Source: Onthophagus taurus (taxonomy: Eukaryota > Arthropoda > Insecta > Coleoptera > Scarabaeidae). Taken from it: a stretch of DNA of 64,000 nucleotides. Positions 56,111 to 64,000 of the stretch are shown here, piece by piece. Where the stretch lies: the NCBI RefSeq assembly GCF_036711975.1, contig NC_091966.1:17119501-17183500 (forward strand), read 5' to 3'. A program made the position numbers and the translations under genes. Under the pieces are notes generated by a model. The model worked only from the letters and a program-made list of their open reading frames with translations. It searched no databases and was not told the DNA's origin. Each line of letters starts with the position of its first letter. Position 1 is the first letter of the stretch.

Positions 56111-57680
56111 TCATCTAAATGCCCCTCTTTCTCCTTTGTCCTGGTCACAACGTCAGAAGTCCGCGATGGCTTGAATCACTCGAGGTCTACTAGTGTAGGA
56201 GCTGATGAAGTTGATCTCAAACTTCTTCTTCCTATATTGGATATTGTTCTTACTTCTATTACTCACATTTTTAACTTCTCCTTTGAACGATCCTCATTCC
56301 CTTCAATCTGGAAGGTTGCTCATGTTGTCCCTATACCTAAATCCAAGAGTCCCTCAAGTTTAAATGATTTTCGCCCAATTTCCATTCTATCTGTTCTATC
56401 CAAAGCTCTCGAGCGCCTGGTTTGCCTACAAGTTCAAGAGTATTTACAAGAATTTAACTTGCACAACGAGTCTCAATCGGGTTTTCGTAAAGGTCATAGC
56501 ACGACAACAGCACTTATTAAGATTACATATGATATTAGGTATGCTTGCAACAAACGTTGTGTTATCCTTGTACTACTTGATTTCAGCAAGGCGTTCGATT
56601 CGGTTGATCACGATCTCTTGTTAGCGTCACTAGCTGCCCTTGGATTTACTTCTTCATGTTTATCTTGGTTTCGAATCTTACCTTTCCTGTCGTTCCTTGT
56701 GTGTGCGTGCTGATTCTGCGCTCTCGTCTGCTTGTGATATTAAATGTGGTGTACGACAGGGTAATTATGTTGGGTCCGTTGCTCTTTTCGATTTTTAGTA
56801 ATGCCGTCACCCACTGCATTTCTTGTAATTATCATGTGTATGTGCAAATTTACACTACGACAACTATTGATGATTTTCCGGAAGCAATTGCACGTCTTAA
56901 TAATGATTTTTCTAATATTTTGTATTGGTCTAAACGTTATGGCCTTAAATTAAATACTGCTAAAACTTAGCTTGGCAATCACCTTTACTGGCAAAGGTGA
57001 ATGATTTTTCATCCATTCACTTAATGCTTGACGGAGACAGTACTCAGCTGTTAGACATGGTTAGAAACCTTGGGGTAGTTATGGATTCTACAATATCCTG
57101 GAAACCTCAAATTCGATCCGTCTGCAGAAAGGTCTATCATTGTTTCCACTCGCTGAAAAGTCTGCGTTGCTTCCTTCCTCCCATGGTCCGTCGTAATCTT
57201 TGTTTTTCTTTGATTTTCCCCCATATAGATTATGCTGACACGGCATATCCTGATCTTTTGGCAACACTCCGAAACAAACTGCAAAGACTTCAAAATAACT
57301 GCATACGGTATATCTTTGATCTCGAGAGATCTCAACACATAACTCCTTACCGTAATTATTTACAGTTATTAAGCTGTCAGAACCGTAGATCGTTTCATAT
57401 ATTAATTATGTTATAAACTGTTCTTCACAATTAAACACCAAGGTATCTGTACTGTATATTTCAACGCTTGTCGTCACATGGTTTACCCACTAGATCTCAG
57501 TTAGTTTCTCTGCTTATGTTTCCAACCCATATTACCGAGGTTTACCATAAATCGTTTACTGTGCAGGCGATAACCCTTTGGAATAGTCTGCCTACTGAGA
57601 TTCGTAATATTCCTTACTTTGTGACATTTAAAAACCATCTAAAACGTCATTTATTTGCTCTTCAAGTATCTTCCTGAGAA
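56110..57680 (+). pseudogene. Non-LTR retrotransposon (Jockey/CR1-like) reverse transcriptase relic
   Basis: The plus-strand RT domain shows WKVAHVVPIPKSKSPSSLND, FRPISILSVLSKALE, SQSGFRKGHSTTTALI and LLDFSKAFDSVDHDLL (56180-56630). After a frameshift, RLNNDFSNILYWSKRYGLKL and a thumb/C-terminal part follow (LPPMVRRNLCFSLIFPHIDY, RLQNNCIRYIFDLERSQHIT, LWNSLPTEIRNI). The YADD catalytic box is deleted: the sequence reads YHVYVQIY where Y-A-D-D should be. The 5' endonuclease ORF is missing, consistent with 5' truncation. Inactive. Confidence 0.85.
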
Positions 57681-58097
57681 CTTCTTCTTCTCCTTCTACT
57701 TTCTTTTCTTCTCTTCTTCTTTTATTCTAGCAACTATCATTATGCACCGTTTTTAGTGACCATAGGTTTAGCACACCAGCTTGCCATTTATTTGTTGTTT
57801 TTCTTATAATCTGTTTTTTATTTAAATCAATTGTCATTGCCAAATTTTTATAAAAAAACGGTCTGTACCACCCTAGATACCATGTTCTATGACCACGCTT
57901 TATAATATTTTCCACTAAATAATAAGTAAGGTTGTGTATATTCTAAACGAAGTTGTCACTGTCTTCACTTTAAAGACGAAGCCACTAATCTCTCGTCACT
58001 TGGCTAATATCTACGTGTTAAAATTAAAACTCGTGAGCAATATATTAAGATAACATAATTAAGTGCTATAATTAAAATTTGAATATTGTTTAAAAAT
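57681..58097. other. LINE 3' tail / no gene
   Basis: It contains a TTCT-rich tract (about 57680-57730), probably the LINE 3' end, and then AT-rich unique sequence. Confidence 0.3.
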
Positions 58098-59100
58098 CAG
58101 AATTACTGGAAGAATCTGAGTCTTCCGCTAGTTGGATGATGACAGGAGGTAAATCAGTTATTAATGAATTTCCCATTAATGTTGTCCAATCTTTTTTAAT
58201 TAGTTCTTTCTCCGAGCTGGACTGAACATGTTTATTGTAATAAGTTTTTAAGAACGCCCAATTATATTGGCAATTGTATGGAGGAAGGCGAAGAACAGTA
58301 TGGCCATGGTCTCTTATTAATTTGTAAATTTCAAAGGATTTTTCAATTTGAGGCTTGTAATAACGGATTATTTCCTATAACGATTTTTTATTTAAGGTTG
58401 GTTCAAACTGTATATTATGTTCAGTTAACCATTTTTTCATATAATTTTTTTTGTGCAGAAACTTGGAGCTTTCTCGATTTGTTTTGAGTGATATGGAGCA
58501 TTATCCATTACTACCGCACACTTCGCACCCAAATTATTTAATGCTGGAAGTAATTGATTTTTCACCCATTCCATAAAAATAATTTACGTCATATTTTTAT
58601 GATAATCTCTGTGCTCCGTGTTGTCACTGAGCAAGAGATCGCAATTTGGCAAAAACCCTGACGAAGTGCCTGCGTGCAAGATTGTAAATCTTTTTCCTTC
58701 GCATTCTGCTCTTTGCGGAATACCGAATCTTTCATTTTCATTTACCCATTGATAAACTTGGGTGCCATTTTCGTAAATCCAAGTTTCGTCAAGAAAAACA
58801 AAAGTATACTCTCCGGATTCTAGGTATTGCAAGTATGTTTTTAAAAATGTAATTCTTTTTGAACCTATATGTGGTTGTTCAATTAACACTTTTCTATTGC
58901 TAATCTTTTATATCTATATCCCATAGATTTTATAATTTTATGTAATTTTGATTTACCATTAGTAAAATCACATTCATTTCTTGCAAAATTAAGTAAATCA
59001 TTAAGATTAAAATACTGTTTCTTTTCATGCAATTTTTGTATTTGTCTTCCTAACTCTTCTTTAATAAAATATAAATTATTATCCGTTTTGTAGTTCATTT
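58098..59100 (-). pseudogene. Tc1-like DDE transposase relic
   Basis: Minus-strand blocks in order: NDLLNFARNECDFTNGKSKL and MGYRYKRL (59098-58883), then FVFLDETWIYENGTQVYQWV with the first catalytic Asp, RFTILHAGTSSGFLPNCDLL (58889-58584), then frame-shifted MDNAPYHSKQIEKAP and HTVLRLPPYNCQYNWAFL near 58280-58470, and a Ser/Asp-rich end (SDSSSNSDF). The normal NPIE block after LPPYNCQ is gone. Stops and frameshifts are present. This is a known insect family of IS630/Tc1-type transposases with an LDETWI and LHAG signature. Confidence 0.75.
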
Positions 59101-59640
59101 TACAACGCCCTTGTGTTTTTGGTTTTTTTACAGTTTGATATTTTTTGTAGGTTTGAATAATTTTAAAAACCGTCGTACTGTGAACCTAATACAATTATGT
59201 TGAATATAAATTTAATTTTAAAACTCAAGTGCAATACACATACATCAAAAATACGTGAAGCTTTATTACATATATATTTTAAATTCGTATTTGGTGTCTC
59301 CGTCTGTACTTCTTCACAATACCTAATTATAGAGATTTTTCGCGTTTAGACAGTTGACATCCCGTTCCACCCTTTCTTAACATTTTTATGGTAGATTTAG
59401 CAGCAAAAAAATTATATGAAAATTGTTTTTTAATCAATCTTAACAAATTTGATAGACAGTGGTGGCACACAATTAAAGTAAAAGTCACGACATGCGCTTT
59501 TACTTTCAATACCAACTTGACGACACTTTGACAATTGATTTAAATAAAAAACAGATTATATATAACTTAGTATACGGCTGATTGATTTGGTCCTTAGGAG
59601 ATATCGCTTACTCGATAAATCGACTCTTTTGCCCGTATTT
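59101..59640. other. No feature recognised
   Basis: AT-rich sequence adjoining the Tc1-like relic and probably including its 5' end. No supportable gene. Confidence 0.3.
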
Positions 59641-60320
59641 ATGCATTAAGTTAAATGTATATGTTACGGTCAATGTGTATAATTCAGGTACTCTATACAA
59701 TGCTTAGGTTATGTATAAAATACCTGGGGTGTCTAGGCAATGTATGAAATATTATGAAGATTATTGCCCCTTAGATACTTTACCTCGGTAATGTATACAA
59801 TTCTTAGGGATTACATAGAGTACCTGTTGGTCGACCGGCAATGTGTAAAATAAAAAGATTTTGGTCTGTATTTATCAATTTTTAGTCATAACATAATAAA
59901 CTTTTTTATAATCTATAAGTTATTGTACAAAAAAGGCACCTAGTATCTTCCTGCAACTAAGTAAAATCACAATTATATTACATTAAACTTAACATTTTTC
60001 TGTGGTAACTAACATAATGTCATTTGTTTATAAGTAATCAAGTAATAAGTATTAAAAATTTAAGACACAAAATAATTCTGTAAAAACAAGACGTAGATCT
60101 ACTGGCCTCTCAGAATTGAGTAAGTAAAAAAAATTCTCTTTCTTCTGTTCTCGCCTTTTACACACATTGCCAGCTTCGTATTCGGTATTTTATAGAATAC
60201 CTAGGCAAAGTATAAAATTAATAATATTTCATATATTACCTAAGCGTTTTAGGTATTCTATAAATTGCCTAGGTATTGTATAGAATACCGGATTATACAG
60301 ATTGCCGGTAAGATATACAT
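59640..60320. repeat. hAT-type subterminal short repeats
   Basis: Many imperfect copies, in both orientations, of a roughly 20-bp motif of the form (C)GGCAATGTATAAAATACCTA or its inverse occur at about 59660-59850 and 60180-60310. Examples are TAGGCAATGTATGAAATA, TAGAATACCTAGGCAAAGTA and AATTGCCTAGGTATTGTA. They lie just past the C-terminal end of the hAT relic, where hAT elements carry transposase-binding repeats. Confidence 0.55.
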
Positions 60321-61245
60321 TTTCCTTAATTTGTATTTTTTTTATTATGGCAATAAATTTATTTATTATTGTTATTAGATTATATATAAATTCCATAGCG
60401 TCAATTTCCTCGTCGAGAGAGAGATTGTATTCTTTGGAGGTTGGATCTAACATTGTAGCAGTCAAGTGTATAGGGCCCGTAGAAAACTTCTTTCGATCTT
60501 TAATTATTTTAATCAAGTTCTTCATCACCACTCAAAAAATCAGTAAGTTTATTGATGACATCAGACACAATTTCTTTAAGAGCATTATTAACCTTATAAA
60601 TTAAAGGCAAATTTCCCTCAAGAACTGTAATCCAAGACACAATTGGATTCAAAATGTCACGTAAGATTATGATCTGCAGCTAAAAATGATTGTCGTCCAA
60701 TAAAAGGGGTTTTATTTTCTTTGTTAGAACGATAGCTTTTTCATGTACAGTTAAAGTCTGTAAACCAACTCTGTTTGCGAGGAAACTTTAAAACAGACAA
60801 AACTTGAACATTTTACACTCCATTTATAACATCGGATATTTGGATAATAAATTGTTTGATTGAGGGAGAACTTAAAATATTATTGCATAAAAGATGCAGT
60901 GTGTGCCAAACATCCTAAAGGTACCAAGTGAGGATATATTTTTTTTTTAAACTAACCGCTTTTGTCATATTGGCCGCGTTATCACCAATCACTACAAAAA
61001 TTTGTGGGCTGGTCCATATTTTTCTAATATTTTCCCCATTTCGTCTCTAATGTATTCCGAAGTATGTCCATTTGCTTTGGTTGGCAACAATTCGACAAAG
61101 AACAGCTCAGGTTTTGTAATAACGAAATTGATAACACCTTCATTGCGAATATTGCTTCAGCCATCACACTGTAAATGCAAAATTTGAGCTTCTTCCAACT
61201 GCACGCTAATCTTATTCTTCATATCGTTGTATTCTCTGTCCAGAA
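60225..61245 (-). pseudogene. hAT transposase relic (DUF659-like part)
   Basis: Minus-strand fragments include LHLQCDG, VINFVITKPELFFVELLP, TKANGHTSEYIRDEMGKILE and VIGDNAANMTKA (about 60960-61190), the pattern of the RNase H-fold start of hAT transposases. Further on, IHLTATMLDPTSKEYNLSLD and EEIDAMEFIYNL (60480-60400) match the block before the dimerisation domain. Numerous stops and frameshifts. Its upstream end is cut by the palindromic repeat unit at 61262. Confidence 0.75.
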
Positions 61246-61261
61246 AAGTGGTTGCGTCTTC

Positions 61262-61655
61262 AAACGAACGGCTAAGCCCGCATTTTCTAGTTCTAGTGTT
61301 AGTTTTAGTTCAATGACAAATATACAACAACTAACGCTGAATAATAACTAAAACAAGAACTAACACTAGACCTAGAACTAGAAACATTCGGGTTTAGCCG
61401 TCTTAAAAGACGTTCGGCTAAACCCAAATGTTTCTAGTTTTAGGTCTAGTGTTAGTTTCACTTTTAGTTCATAATAATATACAACAATCTAGCACTTAAT
61501 AACAATTAAAACTAGAACTACCGTCTTTGATTTATACATCATATAGACAACTCAGGGAATACCCCGAGTTTATCTATGAACATGGAATTATGCTAACTTG
61601 GAGAATAACCCAAGTTGGATTCTATCTATGAGCACTGGTTTAAGTCGAGATTTTA
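61262..61655. mobile_element. Second, shorter copy of the palindromic-repeat element
   Basis: It contains one full palindrome unit (61340-61470, arms AACACTAGACCTAGAACTAG, then ATTCGGGTTTAGCCG, centre TCTTAAAAGACGT) plus a partial one. A non-repetitive part follows (GTCTTTGATTTATACATCAT to TGAGCACTGG, 61521-61636) that matches 49960-50070 in the scratch-intron copy. It ends in GATTTTACTGTA (61645-61656), the same terminus style. Confidence 0.75.
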
Positions 61656-63400
61656 CTGTATTTAAGTTTCTTTTCTATTTATATGTAATTTTAAACAGAA
61701 TCATACATCACCTGCCCCAAGTTAAATTAAAACCGTATCAACACGTGAAGAACCGTCTCATTCCAATCATCGTTTCATCTTCTTTCAGAACGTTTCAGGT
61801 GTGTTAAATTTGATTTCTTTCGTTACTGACCAGAATTTGTTAGAGGGGGAGGTTGAGCTTTGAAAAAGCTTTTGGTGGCACGCGCCGAACTCGTAAAATC
61901 GTCGCTGGCAAAACCGTCTGCGTATACAATTCCTCTCACATGTGCCGGCCATTCCGCAGACACAACAAGAGGAGAGAGGGATTTGTCCCCGTGCCGTCTT
62001 TCTTCTACTTCTTCTCCCGCTTCCACCCGATCTATATGCCCACTCTGCGAGGCGATTTAATTTTAGAAATAATGCGCCCGGGCATCGAGAGAGCACGGGG
62101 CAATTGAGTGTAGTCTCGGGGAGTGAAGTACATAGCCAAGTTCTTCGGCATAAATCAACCACTCCGGCGTAGCTGAACTGCGAGAGGAATGCTTCCGAGA
62201 ATAAACGGCAGCTTTCTAAACTGAGTCTGTGGTAAAAAAGTACGAACTTAGTGAGGAGTAGGGAATGTAAGAGAAATACGAAAAAGATTAAGGTGTATAT
62301 AAATTAACAAAAAAGAACCTTTATCTTAAAACGTAATCTTGTAATGGTAGTTTTAGCCACGTGCTAAGAAAGCTATTTCTGAGTCATTCCAGATTGAAAA
62401 TGTCTAGGGGATTGTTCGTACGACAACAAATTTTTTTATAAAATACAGCTGCGTGTTGGTTTGATAATTTTAAGCCACCTCAACGGTGGCAAGTGGCCCA
62501 GCACACATGTTGGACATGTGATATCTATGAGAGTACCACCACCGACGTTTTAAACCCAACAACATTAAATTTTTTTTTTAATAAATCGGAAATACCAAAG
62601 AGTTTTTTCGAGTCCGATTTTTATATCTTGAAAGATTTTACGTAATTTCTATCTTGAGACATCGTGACATACTTAAGTGTTTTGATTTTGCGTTTTTATG
62701 TTTATCTCTTTACTCTAGTTTCATAAACGTTCATAAAAATATACACACAGATATTTCCTGAAAAAATTCATTGGTGACGCTATCAAGCGGCCTTAAAAAT
62801 CGAATGGGTGCTGGCCGTGGTGAAAGGATGTTAAGAAAAGGGGGAAATGGCCCTTCTTCCTGTGTCTTGACGTCGTGCGGCACGCATCAAACAAACACAA
62901 CACGTGCTCTATGTTTTTTGGTTTGTAAAACACCTGTAGACAAATAGATTTTTTTAAACATTTTTTTAATACAAACAAAGTCTCGGTTGTATTAAGTTTT
63001 TGATTTATTGTCATTAAAAGTTTTTTTTCCTATTAATTTAATAACATTATACGTTACGATGTATTTAACAGTTTACGGTCTTGTGATTTTATTTTCAAGG
63101 GGTGCTTAAACATGTTAAAAGAAGATTATTAACGTTATTGTCTTAACAAAAGTTACATAATAAGAGAAATATTACTGTTAAAAGTTTTTTGATTTAAAGA
63201 ATTAATTTAGTGCCAAATATTAGCTAATTTATAGCTTAACTAACGAAAACAAAAACTGTTGGTTTGACATAAATGTTCCGAATAATTCCTAATAAGGAAA
63301 CCAAAATGGTTCATCGCACCAATAGTGAATACGTTGACATGTTAGTGATTTATGGGGAAGTACGCCAGAATTGTAAGAGTGCAGGAAGTTACCCCCCCAT
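61656..63400. other. No gene recognised; GC-richer island at 61850-62190
   Basis: The 61850-62190 stretch is clearly richer in GC than its surroundings and open in several frames on both strands (for example 61785-62162 minus, 61853-62107 plus). It lacks splice-bounded exons or a recognisable protein. It could be a promoter or 5' UTR. The rest is AT-rich and featureless. Confidence 0.3.
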
Positions 63401-63413
63401 TTTTTGATTTTTA

Positions 63414-64000
63414 AATTTTTCATTGTTGTTCTAGATTGTTCTAGAGTTGTTCTACATTGTTCCAAAGCGGCAAATCGAAAAAATAAAAACTCTGCGAGAA
63501 AACAGAGAAAACGGGTTTTTTGACTAGCCCCCCATTTTTGGAAAAATCTAATTTTCTCTGTTGTTCTGGGTTGTTCTAGTTGTTCTAGTTATTGTTCTAG
63601 AAAATCAAAATTATGGGATACAGCATTATGAAGTTATAACTAAAAATAGGTTTGACCGCCGAAATGTCTAGTTAATTGCTGTGACCATAGTTTTTCTATT
63701 ATCAATTCCATATTAGAAATATATACTTATTATAGCTAACGCAATCTGGAACAGCTATTATTTTCACTGGAACAACTCTCTAAAGGGCACTTTACTCTTT
63801 GAAAATTAAAGTTTTTCGAAGTTTCAGTCAGTAATTCTTGTGTCAGCGGTTTTATATTACGCAATAACAATTAAAAAGCATAGAACAATCTAAAATAACT
63901 CAAACTTTGTCGATTCAAATTGTTCTAGATGTGTTTTACGTTTAACACGGACATTAATTTTGCAAAATCACATATTTTTTGTTGCTCTAAATTGTTCTTG
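63414..64000. repeat. Dispersed TTGTTCTAG-type repeats
   Basis: TTGTTCTAG/TTGTTCTAC and close variants recur at least eight times (clusters at 63424-63465 and 63557-63600, single copies at about 63935 and 63990) with inverted copies (GAACAATCTA, GGAACAACTC) between. Too irregular for a plain microsatellite. It continues to the window edge. Confidence 0.5.

Overview
This is an AT-rich, intron-bearing insect nuclear genome segment. Evidence is GT-AG introns, single-copy animal genes with known insect orthologues (wurst/DNAJC22, CCDC102A, a Scratch-type Snail-family factor), and very many decayed Tc1/mariner, piggyBac, hAT, pogo-like and LINE relics of the kinds common in arthropods. A holometabolous insect, possibly a beetle, is likely, but the species cannot be named from sequence alone.

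Four protein-coding genes could be assembled exon by exon with phase-compatible splice sites. (1) wurst/DNAJC22-like, minus strand, 2633-10980, five exons, 360 aa, TM2-type membrane protein with a C-terminal J domain. (2) CCDC102A, plus strand, 12174-31182, six core exons (529 aa) and one possible alternative exon. It is head-to-head with wurst, about 1.2 kb between start codons. (3) A large secreted repeat protein, minus strand, 31855-38053, six exons, about 1719 aa: signal peptide, a 10-residue PSYQPGTPGG-type array, a GQYxPG region, a Ser/Ala/Gln-rich silk-like segment, an acidic segment and a short Cys-bearing C-terminus. It converges on CCDC102A. I cannot name it, and it is the most interesting gene here. 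(4) A scratch-like zinc-finger repressor (SNAG motif plus five zinc fingers), minus strand, 47089-51373, four exons, 414 aa.

The introns and intergenic spaces are transposon graveyards. The window opens inside the 3' end of an LTR retroelement (LTR about 489-1276). wurst intron 1 holds a piggyBac relic split by a mariner-like element. CCDC102A intron 3 holds piggyBac, mariner-like and hAT (ZBED/GTF2IRD2-type) relics. Its last intron appears to be one mariner-like element (22532-30903) opened up by later insertions, including a pogo/Tigger relic, a 1.16 kb near-palindromic foldback element and a hAT fragment. The space between genes 3 and 4 holds a mariner-like element with about 150 bp terminal inverted repeats, a DUF7869-type relic and an interrupted piggyBac. 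The scratch intron holds an unusual 2 kb element with pogo-like ends, built around about six tandem copies of a roughly 160 bp unit, each unit a large palindrome; a shorter relative lies at 61.26-61.65 kb. From 55.6 kb to the end there are two hAT relics, a dead LINE, a Tc1-like relic, hAT-type subterminal repeats and a TTGTTCTAG-rich cluster, with no host gene that I can support.

No tRNA, rRNA, CRISPR or operon structure was found. The four host genes show no obvious shared pathway. Their proximity looks like ordinary gene order, with the transposon load explaining the long introns.
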